From: Nocardioides sp. NBC_00368
GTDB taxonomy: Bacteria > Actinomycetota > Actinomycetes > Propionibacteriales > Nocardioidaceae
Direction: 5' to 3'
Assembly (NCBI RefSeq): GCF_036090055.1
Contig: NZ_CP107970.1
Location: 5,353,001 to 5,417,000 of the forward strand
DNA length: 64,000 bases
In this document: positions 42,001 through 49,559 of the stretch, in pieces
Layout of the letters: each line of letters begins with the position of its first letter
Position numbering within the stretch: position 1 is the stretch's first letter
Made by a program: the position numbers and the translations under genes
The notes under the pieces: model-generated
Told to the model about the DNA's origin: nothing
Databases searched by the model: none
Seen by the model: the letters and a program-made list of their open reading frames with translations, nothing else

Positions 42001-42603
42001 GCCATAGACGGTCAGCCACTTGCCCGAAAGTTTCGCCTGCACCTTGTTCGCGACGGCGACATGGGTATGAAGGTCCGGGTCGCCGGCACGGGAGTCCCGG
42101 TGGCGGAACGCGGCCGCGATCAAGCCGCGGGTCTTGACCTGCCGCGCCCCGTCGGTCCCTTCGCGGGTGAACAGCACCTCGCGCTCGACATACGCCATCG
42201 CGTCGTTGACCGCGGCATCGTGGGCCTGCTCGATCGCACGCGCGATCTCGGGTGGCGCGACCGCCCAAAGCGTCGAGACCGACTTCACCGGGCTGAAGGT
42301 CAGATCGAACCCTGCCACCCCGTCCGACCGCGTCCGCCGACCCAACGGTCTCCCGGTGACGGGATGCTCGCCGACGCCGAACAGGTGGCCCATCTGTTCG
42401 GCTGTCACCACATCGCCCGCGTTGATCCCGTCCGGGCCAGCGAAGGCGTCGAGCCCAGATCCCGCCCACCGACCGGGCGCCTCGCCCTTGGCCTCGTAGT
42501 AGTCCGCCAGCGCTGTGGCGCCGAGCTCGGTGGAGTCACCCGCCGCTACCTGGCGGGTCAGGTACTCGTACCCCGAGCCTGCGGTCAGCTTGTGGATCGT
42601 CAT
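39100..42603 (-). CDS. MobF-family relaxase/helicase (TrwC/TraA type)
   Basis: This 1167-residue protein starts MTIHKLTAGSGYEYLTRQVA, with candidate nicking tyrosines at 12 and 14. It has the metal-binding motif HRD...DPDLHTHVAVAN (His168, His179, His181). The helicase half starts near residue 500 with Walker A APAGSGKTTAVE, LVVIDEAGM, GDDQQLSAVGAGGVL and a C-terminal GYASTVHTAQGLTADVV. Such proteins nick and unwind DNA during conjugative transfer. ATG 42603 is chosen; a long upstream open frame has no family similarity. No type IV secretion or coupling-protein genes are in the window, so the element is at least partly mobilisable or decayed. It bounds the copper island. Confidence 0.88.
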   Translation of the reverse strand: MTIHKLTAGSGYEYLTRQVAAGDSTELGATALADYYEAKGEAPGRWAGSGLDAFAGPDGINAGDVVTAEQMGHLFGVGEHPVTGRPLGRRTRSDGVAGFDLTFSPVKSVSTLWAVAPPEIARAIEQAHDAAVNDAMAYVEREVLFTREGTDGARQVKTRGLIAAAFRHRDSRAGDPDLHTHVAVANKVQAKLSGKWLTVYGRLLFQHTVAISETYNTALEYRLGEALGVTFAERANPRERRAVREIVGVSAGLCRVWSRRARDIDRREDDLVSAFIAEHGRPPTESERLGLVQQANLETRAPKHEPRAEADQRRIWRRQASEFLGSESTLAAMIHEALDVSPPVRRSTSTDVVDTHVIHAMAVAVITELETRRATWQSWHLRAEAERQVRAMAPGQIRAGDLPAMADAVVAAAVGMSVSLTPDDDPIDQRTDLRQPSGLRRSGGTSVYRHTGADHYTSQRILQAEQRLVDAAGLGSDFAFSAEEVDIVLAASAVAGVRLNDGQHALVHALAGGGHRVRLALAPAGSGKTTAVEVLAAVWTMNGYDAIGLAPSAAAAKVLQEATGLPCETLAKIDDEVATQPTNTGGDRRSGLSTRIGPETLVVIDEAGMADTLTLDRVVAFCISRGATIRLLGDDQQLSAVGAGGVLRDITHRHGADRLEEVVRFIDPGEAAASLDLRDGDQTAIGFYLDHDRIHTADEDTTIAEVLAAWQHDRDDGLDTLMLAPTRNMAATLNHQARTRRLAGIAPRTEVELADGNQASVGDTIITRHNQRRLAVSGTDWVKNGDRWTITRIRGAALTVRHATTGLKASLPAEYVHDHVELGYASTVHTAQGLTADVVHGIVDGREDRQMLYTMLTRGRRENHVHLVLEPIDPVEADRRQCMLPGLQEQLTAIQILDDVVGRDGAAVSATTTLRRGRSWSTQLHDASLRYADAVATGAMRVLGSGWEDALDAAGEGPLPWLPAIPADLARDESWGPYLTARSQHVEVTRQGFLDHLVGADIPTAIESQKRPAWMTRYADVLGDLHDTVALWRAARGVPEDDPRPTGPAVTEPRAGRFQRHLLRQLTGRYSDSVQRWHELILRRTGIQAQDDHTRGEAIELARLLDTLHRRGHDSRGLLDRALSSGALPEGHAIAALTYRVRRLTPRDPLQSRSESAGHAGPSAIGM

Positions 42604-42881
42604 GGTCACGTACCCCAGGGGCAGGGGAGGACCGCGAGTGGCCGAGGGGGAGCGGGAATGAAAGAGGTCTGTGCGTTCTGCGGGGTAGTCCGTGGCTCGC
42701 ATGCCGCCCTGGCGGGGAGGAGGAGGTACCGGGCGCGACCCCGATCGCGATCCGCATTGCGCTCTTCCACCAAATGACCCTGACCGGCATGACCGAGCTC
42801 GACCTCTCCTACTCGACGCCGAGCGCGCCACCCCCGGGTCTGATCACATCCCGGTGCCGCGCGACCCCAGGACCTGTCGGC
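42604..42881. other. 278-bp gap between relaxase and copper block
   Basis: No convincing gene is seen. It holds the relaxase leader, a 10-bp palindrome GATCGCGATC at 42743-42752 and short G-rich runs. A transfer origin is often found next to a MobF gene and could be here, but no recognisable nic motif was identified. Confidence 0.35.
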
Positions 42882-44204
42882 TCAGCCACTGAACAACAGG
42901 TACAAGCCGCCGACTGTGTAGGTGATCATCACGACCAGCAGGCCGAGCTGTCCGGTGACCTGGTGGGTTCTCGGAAGAAGCTTGACGGCGCGATCGTGGG
43001 CGGCGATGACACCGAGGACATGGCCGGTCACCACGGCGAGGACCTTGATGACGGCGATCGTCGTAGGTTGGCTGGAGAGGAAGTAGACCGGGGTCCAATC
43101 GGCTGTGCCGAGCAGGTTCGAGCCGTTGAGCATCGGGTCGCTCAGCTGGATCAGAACCTGTTGGCCGTACTCGAGCAGGAGCGTCATGTAGTGCGCGACG
43201 ACGTAGCCGACGATGATAGGCGCGACGGAGTGGGCAAAGAGCGCTGGCAGCTGAGCTCGCCTTAGACCTGGACCGACGGCGGTGGCAATGGTCCCGGCGG
43301 TGAAGGTGACGCCCACGAAGACGCAGAAGGCCAGCAGTACCAAGGTGCCGAGGACGGTGGCGTCAATGACCGTGGTCTGGGTGATGCGTGCCCACGTCGG
43401 AGAGCGGCTGAAGCTGTCATACGCGGTCGACCCGAGCAGCACCGCCACGACGGCGACGCGGCTCGGGCTGGCGTCGAGGCCGTCCAGGTGGTTGAGCGGC
43501 CATTGCCAGATGCGGTTGCCGTCGGCGTCTCGCCCCAACGGTGACAGTTGGCCGATGAGGGTCGAGTAGGCCTCGAACGGATCCGCGCGCTCGAACCAAC
43601 GCTCCCCGAAGATGACGGCGCCGAGGACGAGGGTGACCACGTAGACCGTGAACCATCCGCGAATGGGCGTGATGTAGGTGGAGTTGGGTGCGGCCAACTC
43701 GAGCCAGGCGAAGGCGAACAGCCCGATCGTGGCAGGCCAGTAACCGGCGAAACGAGGGAGCGGGATCAGTCCGCCACGAAGGGCCGGGCCGCCCAGGGCC
43801 GTGATGCCTGCATAGACCGTGCGCAGCGGGCTGATCGCCTTCCAGGCGGGTCCGAACAGGAGTGATACCGGCACAAGTCCGACCCAGACGAACACGTAGA
43901 CGATCCCGAAGACCGGGTTGGAAGCAAGGTCCGGTCCGGCGACGAGCGCCCAGACGAAGTAGCCGAAGGCGATCATGCCGAGAGTGCGTGCTGCTCCCTC
44001 GGCCCAACGGGAATCGAGGGCGATCGCGAGCCACGTCGGCAGCCGACGGCCCTTGCTTGCGTCAAGGCGCGGGCGGCGCCAAGCAAGAATGAGGATCACG
44101 AACGAAGCCGCCAGCGCGATCCCGGACCCGGTGATGGCATAGCTGGCCGGGATAGGAAGGTCCTGTGCGCCCCCGATGCCGTGAGCGGGAAAGAGGGTGT
44201 ACAT
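42882..44204 (-). CDS. polytopic membrane protein of the copper island, 440 aa
   Basis: The protein has about 10-11 hydrophobic helices and starts MYTLFPAHGIGGAQDLPIPA, with the helix-1 segment SGIALAASFVILILAW. A conserved-looking internal segment is GYWPATIGLFAFAWLELAAP, and a late segment is HSVAPIIVGYVVAHYMTLLL with His residues inside the membrane. Similar proteins occur in actinobacterial copper-resistance islands. I recall database names such as 'fenitrothion hydrolase' for some, which I would not rely on. The cupredoxin lipoprotein gene is 5 bp upstream on the same strand, so the two form an operon controlled from 44654-44805. A role in copper or electron transfer at the membrane is inferred from context. 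Confidence 0.6.
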   Translation of the reverse strand: MYTLFPAHGIGGAQDLPIPASYAITGSGIALAASFVILILAWRRPRLDASKGRRLPTWLAIALDSRWAEGAARTLGMIAFGYFVWALVAGPDLASNPVFGIVYVFVWVGLVPVSLLFGPAWKAISPLRTVYAGITALGGPALRGGLIPLPRFAGYWPATIGLFAFAWLELAAPNSTYITPIRGWFTVYVVTLVLGAVIFGERWFERADPFEAYSTLIGQLSPLGRDADGNRIWQWPLNHLDGLDASPSRVAVVAVLLGSTAYDSFSRSPTWARITQTTVIDATVLGTLVLLAFCVFVGVTFTAGTIATAVGPGLRRAQLPALFAHSVAPIIVGYVVAHYMTLLLEYGQQVLIQLSDPMLNGSNLLGTADWTPVYFLSSQPTTIAVIKVLAVVTGHVLGVIAAHDRAVKLLPRTHQVTGQLGLLVVMITYTVGGLYLLFSG

Positions 44205-44209
44205 CGGTG

Positions 44210-44653
44210 TCAGCGCGCTTCGATTTGCACGATCAACGCATCGGACTCGTGCTCCTCCACTTCGACCACGCCCGGCTTGTCGATGGTGACCTGGATCGTG
44301 GTCGTGCCCTCGGAGAACTCGGGGGTCTGCTCCGGACTGGAGTGGACGTGGAGGCCGCCGGCCCGATCGGAGGTGACGACAAAGGTCACCGGTTCGCCGA
44401 CCTTGGCCTGAATCCGGGTGCCCTTAGGAGTCACAGACTTTCCGGAGATGGACACCTCGACGACTGGCCCTTCGGGTTCCTGCTGCACCGGGCTGGAGGA
44501 GGAACGCGCTGGCGAGGCGGCCTGATCACCCGTGGACGGGGACGAGGACTGTGCAGGCGTGGGTGTCGTGGCCGGGGCTGTGCCGCCACCGCCGCATCCT
44601 GCGAGCAGCATCACGACCGCTCCCGCGCCAGCTACCGCCAGTGCCTTCTTCAC
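44210..44653 (-). CDS. cupredoxin-fold lipoprotein
   Basis: This 147-residue protein has a lipoprotein signal (VAGAGAVVMLLAGCGG), a Ser/Pro/Thr-rich spacer to about residue 55 and a domain reading VVEVSISGKSVTPKGTRIQA, VGEPVTFVVTSDRAGGLHVH and VEVEEHESDALIVQIEAR. This looks like a cupredoxin barrel. Two or three histidines are present, but the Cys of a type 1 copper site is missing, so any copper site is not a blue-copper one. ATG 44653 begins at the signal. A dyad at 44690-44708 lies 37 bp upstream. It is the first gene of the operon with the membrane protein at 42882. Confidence 0.7.
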   Translation of the reverse strand: MKKALAVAGAGAVVMLLAGCGGGGTAPATTPTPAQSSSPSTGDQAASPARSSSSPVQQEPEGPVVEVSISGKSVTPKGTRIQAKVGEPVTFVVTSDRAGGLHVHSSPEQTPEFSEGTTTIQVTIDKPGVVEVEEHESDALIVQIEAR

Positions 44654-44689
44654 AGCAGATCCCTTTCGTCAGCGGGGCCATCACCCCGT

Positions 44690-44708
44690 CTCCTACAACA
44701 AGTAGTAG
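44690..44708. promoter_or_regulatory. BlaI-type operator, site A (cupredoxin operon)
   Basis: CTCCTAC-N5-GTAGTAG pairs at 6 of 7 positions. It lies 37 bp upstream of the cupredoxin lipoprotein start and on the far side of the divergent sORF-blaI unit. Confidence 0.65.
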
Positions 44709-44775
44709 GAGGGTAAAGGTGGGTGCTGAGAGTTCTCCAAACATGCGGCACCCGCAGCGCACGGCGACGGAGCGT

Positions 44776-44794
44776 CTCCTATCATGAGTAGTAG
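44776..44794. promoter_or_regulatory. BlaI-type operator, site B (sORF-blaI operon)
   Basis: CTCCTAT-N5-GTAGTAG has the same layout as site A, 86 bp away. Its right arm runs into the AGGAGG ribosome-binding site of the small gene at 44806, so a bound repressor could also block that leader. Confidence 0.65.
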
Positions 44795-44805
44795 GAGGTG
44801 TGCCG

Positions 44806-44967
44806 TTGACACCCGTGGAGCTGACCTGTCCCGACTGCCAGGTGACACTTGTGGCAGACAGCGTGGTTGAGCTGGCCGACGTGGTCGGTAAGCACGAGCT
44901 CAGCATCCACGAGCGACAGGCCGTGCGCCAGCATGTGCTGTCCAGGATCGGGGCGCAGAACCGATGA
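44806..44967 (+). CDS. 53-aa CxxC protein at the head of the blaI-M56 operon
   Basis: This small gene reads TPVELTCPDCQVTLVADSVV, then ELADVVGKHELSIHERQAVR and a short basic tail. AGGAGG at 44793-44798 is 7 bases before TTG 44806, which I take as the start; GTG 44800 is in frame but too close to the site. The CPDC pair and a His at mid-length could bind a metal or make half of a zinc ribbon. The family is not recognised. It ends 35 bp before blaI and sits directly after operator site B, so it is probably expressed with the regulator and might modulate it. Confidence 0.55.
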   Translation: MTPVELTCPDCQVTLVADSVVELADVVGKHELSIHERQAVRQHVLSRIGAQNR

Positions 44968-45002
44968 GTGTTGCGGCGTAAGAGTGAGGGAGAATCACCG
45001 GT

Positions 45003-45395
45003 ATGCGTCAGTTCGGGCATCTAGAAGCCAAGGTGATGGACCGGTTGTGGTCGGCGGATCGGCCGCTGACGGTTCGCGAGGTTCATGCGCTTCTGCCTAC
45101 CGATCGGCAGCGGGCGTACACGACGGTGATGACGGTGATGGACAAGCTCTTCCGCAAGGGCGTCCTCGAGCGAGAGCTTGACGGCAAGGCCTATCGCTAT
45201 CGTCCGGTGGCGTCGCGTGCGGAGCACACTGCCACGGCCATGGAGGAACTGCTCAGCACGAGTGGTACGCCGCGGTCGACATTGCTTCACTTCGTCGGTC
45301 AGCTCAGCGCCGAGGAGGCCCAGGAGCTGCGCGAGGCACTAGACGCCGTCGCCGTCGATCCTGTGGACCGATCGACCGGGGAGGGACGGTCGTGA
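45003..45395 (+). CDS. BlaI/MecI/CopY-family repressor, first copy
   Basis: This 130-residue protein has the family winged helix: FGHLEAKVMDRLWSADRPLT, then RQRAYTTVMTVMDKLFRKGV and DGKAYRYRPVASRAEHTA. A C-terminal dimerisation helix follows (LLHFVGQLSAEEAQELREAL). It lacks cysteines altogether, so it cannot sense copper the way CopY does through a Cys motif. The overlapping M56 peptidase gene suggests BlaR1-style proteolytic control. ATG 45003 has a GAGGGAG site. Its probable operators are the CTACTAT-N5-ATAGTAG dyads found across the island. Confidence 0.88.
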   Translation: MRQFGHLEAKVMDRLWSADRPLTVREVHALLPTDRQRAYTTVMTVMDKLFRKGVLERELDGKAYRYRPVASRAEHTATAMEELLSTSGTPRSTLLHFVGQLSAEEAQELREALDAVAVDPVDRSTGEGRS

Positions 45396-46378
45396 TCGCC
45401 GTCGTCGTGCTGATCGTGGTTGCCGCCACCGCCGGAACCCTGGGCGCCACGATGCTCTCGCGCGCCGGGTGGGTGAGGCGAGCGCCGGTCATCGGGTTGG
45501 TCGTGTGGCAGTCGGTGTCGGTGACCATCCTGGCCTCGGTGCTCCTGGCGGCCGCGCTGGTTGCGTTGCCGCCGCCCGTATTCTCGGCGGCATCTGGCTG
45601 GCTCGGGACCTGTCTGGGCCTGCTCGAGGGGCACTATGCTGCGCCGTTCGGCTGGATCGGGCGCGTGACGGGCGCGGTGATCGGGTGTGTCGTCCTGGCT
45701 CGAGCGGTGGGTTGCACGATGTTGGAGGCCCGCGCAGCGGGCGTTGCGCGTCGGGTCACGCGCGGGCGGCTCGCCCTGCTTGCGGCCCCGAGATCTGATG
45801 GCGTGCTGCTCCTCGAGGACGATCGTCCAGCGGCTTACTGCGTACCTGGCCGCCGACCGGTGGTCGTCCTCACCACGGGTGCCGAGCGACTCTTGCGTCC
45901 TGAGCAGAGGATCGCGGTGCTGACCCATGAACGGGCGCATCTTCGGGCGAGGCACCACTGGGCGGTGTTGTGGGCATCGGGGCTGAACCGTGCCTTCGGG
46001 TTCGTTCCCGCGTTCGCGCACGGCGCCCGAGAGGTGGAGTTGCTGGTCGAGATGCATGCCGATGACGCGGCCGCACGAGCTAGCGGTCGTCAGAGTCTGG
46101 CTGAGGCGCTGGTCAGGATGGCCTCGGGCCCGGCGCCCACCGCGACGCTTGCCGCCCACGGTGCAGACGCAGTGACCCGCGTTCGGAGGCTGCTTGGTCG
46201 GCCCGAGCGGCTGGGCGCCGGCGCGCGGGTGGCGCTGACCGGGCTCGCGGCCGCGCTGCTGCTCGGTCCGGTGCTGATCGGGCTGCTCCCGGCGATCGAG
46301 TCGACCCTGCGGGAGCACTGCGCACCGTATGAGCATGCTTGTGACGTGCCGGGACGTTCAGACGTCGCGCTGCCCTGA
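45392..46378 (+). CDS. M56-family membrane metallopeptidase, first copy
   Basis: This 328-residue membrane protein has helices at about 2-20, 32-58 and 85-108. The zinc-protease segment IAVLTHERAHLRARHHWAVL contains HExxH-type HERAH, and the third ligand region is LVEMHADDAAAR. A fourth helix lies near 290-310. It resembles the protease half of BlaR1/MecR1 but has no penicillin-binding sensor. The extracytoplasmic tail after the last helix contains EHCAPYEHAC, a His/Cys cluster that could bind a metal ion. The start overlaps the blaI stop (GTGA). The gene converges on copD-ctaG with a 21-bp overlap. Its likely job is to cleave the repressor on a signal. Confidence 0.82.
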   Translation: MIAVVVLIVVAATAGTLGATMLSRAGWVRRAPVIGLVVWQSVSVTILASVLLAAALVALPPPVFSAASGWLGTCLGLLEGHYAAPFGWIGRVTGAVIGCVVLARAVGCTMLEARAAGVARRVTRGRLALLAAPRSDGVLLLEDDRPAAYCVPGRRPVVVLTTGAERLLRPEQRIAVLTHERAHLRARHHWAVLWASGLNRAFGFVPAFAHGAREVELLVEMHADDAAARASGRQSLAEALVRMASGPAPTATLAAHGADAVTRVRRLLGRPERLGAGARVALTGLAAALLLGPVLIGLLPAIESTLREHCAPYEHACDVPGRSDVALP

Positions 46379-48352
46379 TCCTGTGTCGGATCCGTCGGGG
46401 GACCGGTCCGCCAGCGCTTGCAGTCGAGCGTTGTACGCGGCCCGCGCTGCATCTCCGTCCCGTTCAGCTCGCCTGTCGAGACGACGGGCCTCACGGCCGT
46501 CGGCGCGGACCCAGGCGGCAACGAGCGCTGCTGCCAGAAGTGCGAGTGGGAGGTCACCCATGGCCCAGCCCAGGGACGCGCCCAGATATTGGTCCTGCGC
46601 GAGGGTGTCGCCCCAGGTGCGCCCCAGCCCGCCGTACCACTCTTGAGCCAAGATCTTGCGGCTGGACATCAACGAGATCGAGAAGAAGGCGTGGAACGCG
46701 AAGGTCGCCATCACCAGCAGGACCCGCAGCGGATAGGGCGGTCGGCGGGGCCCCGGATCCTCGCCGCACACGACGTTGGCGAGCAGGTAGCCGCTGAGCA
46801 GGAAGTGCGCGGTCATCAGCAGATGTCCGGTGTGTGTACTCAGGGCAAGCTCGAAGAGCCCGGAGTAGTAGAAGGTGGGCAGACTGATGATGAAGAGGCC
46901 GGCCGCCACCAGTGGATGCCCGAGCAGGCCGACGGGCCACGAGTGCACGATGACGAGGAGCCACTCCCGGGCGCCGCGGGAGCCGTCCGTACGTCGTCGA
47001 AGTACACGCAGCGCCAGGGTCACCGGGCTGCCGAGCACCAAGAGGATCGGAACCAGCGTGGCGATGGTCATGTGTTGAACCATGTGCATGCTGAACAACA
47101 CCTCGCCGTAGGTTCCTGGGGGCCCACTGGTCGCCCACAGCAGAACCAGGCAACCGAGGAGCCATAGCACCGTGCGGCCTCGTGACCAGACGACGCCGCG
47201 CTGATGGAGTCGGCGCACACCGAGCAGATAGAGCACGGCCGCGAGCACGGCGACAGGGCCCCAGAACGTGTCCAGGCGCCATTCGGTGATCCATCGTTGG
47301 GCCGTCAGCTCGGGCGGCATGGGCTGCCCGAGGATCGCCTCGGCCGGAGTCGCCGCGGGTTCTGTGCCGGAGCCCGATGGAGGCGCGGAGCGGCCCAAAG
47401 CGACCCCGGTACCGATCGCGACGCCCATCAGGGCAAGCTCTCCAACGGCGAGGCGTGCGAAACGGCCCCCGGTGAAGGATGCCGGGGTCGAGGCCAGCAG
47501 GCGCCGTCGATGCCACCAGCCGATCCCCAGGCATGCACCTAGCACCGCTGCCTTGATGGCGAGCAAGGCTCCATACGTGCTGAGGAGGTCGGCGACGGCA
47601 GGCACCCGGATGCCGGCAGCGAGCACTCCCGACAGGCCTACCAGCGCTGCACACCAGCCGGCGAGGCGAGAGAATCCCGAGATCACGGACGTCGTGCGGG
47701 CAGCGGCGCCGGCAACCAGGAGAGCGGCCAGGGTGCCGACCCAGATCGTGACCGGGACCAGGTGCAGAAACTGCAGGTTCACTCCGAGATCGTGGTCGGA
47801 GTCTCCTGCGGCGTGCCCGGTCAGGGCGAGTGGCCACAGGGCAGCCAGGGCCAGCAACGTGCTGAATCCGATGCCGGTCACGCTGCGCACCAGGGCCGCG
47901 GTGGTCGTCGCGGCCGCAGCGAGGACGAGGCTGGCCGCAAGTGCCTTGCCGTAGTCGATCTGGGTGATGAAGAACCACACTGGCGCCCACCCTCCGGACC
48001 ACGGTGAGACCCCTGAGACATCAGCCTGTACGAAGATGATCTCGATGGCTCCCGCAACGACCCAGGTGGAGCCGGCGGCAGCGGCTACGACCTGGCTCCT
48101 GCGCTGTGCAGCCCCAAGGAGGCGCCGGCCCGCTCCTGGCAGCAGCACCGCCGCCAACACCAGGCTGCCGATCGTCACCGTTGCGGCGACATCGCGCACG
48201 ACGCGAGCGACGGGCAGACCCCACCGAGTGAGGGCGCCGGGGTCGGGGAGGCCTGATGTCGGAGACGCGACCGCGCCGGTGAGCGACAACAGGGCGACGG
48301 TCACCAGGACAGGAGTGGTCAGCAGACCGATGAGGAGAGCTCTCCTGGTCAC
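46358..48352 (-). CDS. CopD-CtaG fusion (copper resistance D / cytochrome oxidase assembly)
   Basis: This 664-residue membrane protein joins two known domains. Residues 1-320 form a CopD-like part (LHLVPVTIWVGTLAALLVAG is the typical signature), and residues 360-620 form a CtaG-like (caa3-type) part with GEVLFSMHMVQHMTIATLVP and FFSISLMSSRKILAQEWYGG. CopD moves copper across the membrane, and CtaG-type domains deliver copper for CuB of cytochrome oxidase. This fusion is typical of actinobacteria. It overlaps copC (ATGA) upstream. Its His/Met-rich membrane helices (HMVQHM) are likely copper ligands. Confidence 0.9.
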   Translation of the reverse strand: MTRRALLIGLLTTPVLVTVALLSLTGAVASPTSGLPDPGALTRWGLPVARVVRDVAATVTIGSLVLAAVLLPGAGRRLLGAAQRRSQVVAAAAGSTWVVAGAIEIIFVQADVSGVSPWSGGWAPVWFFITQIDYGKALAASLVLAAAATTTAALVRSVTGIGFSTLLALAALWPLALTGHAAGDSDHDLGVNLQFLHLVPVTIWVGTLAALLVAGAAARTTSVISGFSRLAGWCAALVGLSGVLAAGIRVPAVADLLSTYGALLAIKAAVLGACLGIGWWHRRRLLASTPASFTGGRFARLAVGELALMGVAIGTGVALGRSAPPSGSGTEPAATPAEAILGQPMPPELTAQRWITEWRLDTFWGPVAVLAAVLYLLGVRRLHQRGVVWSRGRTVLWLLGCLVLLWATSGPPGTYGEVLFSMHMVQHMTIATLVPILLVLGSPVTLALRVLRRRTDGSRGAREWLLVIVHSWPVGLLGHPLVAAGLFIISLPTFYYSGLFELALSTHTGHLLMTAHFLLSGYLLANVVCGEDPGPRRPPYPLRVLLVMATFAFHAFFSISLMSSRKILAQEWYGGLGRTWGDTLAQDQYLGASLGWAMGDLPLALLAAALVAAWVRADGREARRLDRRAERDGDAARAAYNARLQALADRSPDGSDTGSGQRDV

Positions 48353-48984
48353 TCCTGACCGTCCTTGCGACGACGCAGCAGGACGACCGGCATCGCGATC
48401 AAGGGCACGAGCAGGACGGCGAGGAACACGATACGGCCGGCGGTGGTTCCTGGTGCCTCCTTGGCGGCGTCGGTGCCCGAGGACCGATTACCGCTCGATG
48501 GCCGCGGTTCGTCCGTCATCGAAGCTGACGCAGTCGGCGAGGCACTGGGCGAGGCGTCTCCCGGGTTCGTCGCTGGGCGAGCCGCGACGGTGAACTTGAC
48601 GGTTCCGGTGACCGGATGACCATCGGTTGAGACGACGCGAAAGCTGAGTGTCCACGGGACCGCGTCGCCACCGGCGCCCGACGTGGCTGTCGCAGGCACG
48701 GCCGCGACCAGCTGGGTTCCTTCGGCTGTGGGGGAGGACAGCGAGGTGGCGGGCGTCTCCGGGGCGGAGAGGGTCAGCGTTGCGTACTCCGCGCTGATGG
48801 CCTCGTTGAAGGTGAGCCGCACCTGGGTCGGCATGGCCGACAGTTGCGCGCCGGCCGCCGGGTTCGACGCGACCACCGCGGTGTGCGCCTCGGCGGGAGC
48901 AACCGAGCCGAGGAGGGCGACCGCCCCGACCATGGCGGCCGCAACGAGCGTTGCGAGGTGTCGCGGACGCGTGGGATGGGGCAT
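48349..48984 (-). CDS. copC: copper-binding periplasmic-type protein CopC
   Basis: This 211-residue protein has a signal peptide cleaved before HTAVVASNPAAGAQLSAMPT, leaving His1 as the copper(II) N-terminal ligand. The beta-barrel includes VRLTFNEAISAEYATLTLSA and STDGHPVTGTVKFTV, which gives the other conserved Asp/His ligands. A Ser/Pro linker and a membrane helix (IVFLAVLLVPLIAMPVVLL) anchor it at the C-terminus. It overlaps copD-ctaG by four bases, so the two work as one unit at the membrane. A degenerate BlaI-type dyad (49066-49084) lies upstream. Confidence 0.93.
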   Translation of the reverse strand: MPHPTRPRHLATLVAAAMVGAVALLGSVAPAEAHTAVVASNPAAGAQLSAMPTQVRLTFNEAISAEYATLTLSAPETPATSLSSPTAEGTQLVAAVPATATSGAGGDAVPWTLSFRVVSTDGHPVTGTVKFTVAARPATNPGDASPSASPTASASMTDEPRPSSGNRSSGTDAAKEAPGTTAGRIVFLAVLLVPLIAMPVVLLRRRKDGQE

Positions 48985-49065
48985 CGGAGTCTCCTTCGAC
49001 TGGTGCGCTCGTTCGTCTAATGCTCTCGCTGGGTTCGGCCGCCACGGTCGGCGCGACCCAGGCGC

Positions 49066-49084
49066 GTACGATGCAAAGTAGTAG
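49066..49084. promoter_or_regulatory. degenerate BlaI-type operator, site H (copC operon)
   Basis: GTACGAT-N5-GTAGTAG keeps one full arm and 4 of 7 paired positions. It lies 82 bp upstream of the copC start, in the region divergent from the arsR gene. Confidence 0.45.
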
Positions 49085-49144
49085 TGGCGACTGGGAAGTT
49101 CCTGAGAGCTGCGCCGGCATCCGAGAATCGCCGGCTGGCGAGAC

Positions 49145-49179
49145 TTGACATGGCGTGCGCGACTGGCGATAACATCGCC
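49145..49179 (+). promoter_or_regulatory. arsR promoter with operator over the -10
   Basis: TTGACA (49145-49150) and GATAAC (49168-49173) are 17 bp apart. The perfect dyad GGCGAT-AAC-ATCGCC (49165-49179) covers the -10, and the ATG begins at 49182, so the transcript is nearly leaderless and self-repressed when the ArsR protein binds. Confidence 0.65.
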
Positions 49180-49181
49180 GA

Positions 49182-49559
49182 ATGGCGATCATTAATGTCG
49201 AAGGGGTTGGCGCTCCGCCGATCGACGAGCGTTCCGCTGGCGTTGCCGCAGCCTGCTTGTTCCGCGGGATGAGTGATCCCTCGCGCGTAGCGATCCTGCG
49301 GCACCTGCTCCTGGGGGAGCACCGCGTGGCGGATCTGACCCAACACCTCGGATTGGCCCAGTCCACGGTCTCGAAGCACCTGGCCTGCCTTCGCGACTGC
49401 GGGCTGGTCGAGTCCCGGTCGGTCGGACGGTCGTCGGTGTACTCGCTGACGCATCGCGACGCGGTGCTCAAGGTGTTCGCGGCCGCAGAAGAGCTTCTGG
49501 CTGCCACTGGAGACGCCGTCGTGTTGTGTCCGGTCAACGGTGAGGAGGCGGCACAGTGA
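49182..49559 (+). CDS. ArsR/SmtB-family metal-responsive repressor
   Basis: This 125-residue protein has the ArsR winged helix: FRGMSDPSRVAILRHLLLGE, then HRVADLTQHLGLAQSTVSKH and LACLRDCGLVESRSVGRSSV. Cys at C27 and in LACLRDC (residues 70 and 74) could form a CmtR- or CadC-like metal site, with a further Cys near the end (VVLCPVNG). It lies directly before two cation diffusion facilitator genes and overlaps the first (GTGA), so it probably controls cadmium, zinc or lead efflux. The metal cannot be fixed from sequence alone. Confidence 0.85.
   Translation: MAIINVEGVGAPPIDERSAGVAAACLFRGMSDPSRVAILRHLLLGEHRVADLTQHLGLAQSTVSKHLACLRDCGLVESRSVGRSSVYSLTHRDAVLKVFAAAEELLAATGDAVVLCPVNGEEAAQ

Noticed and set aside
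42806..42824. CTCCTAC near the relaxase leader as another BlaI-type site
   Set aside because: The partner arm matches only about 3 of 7 positions, which is close to chance.
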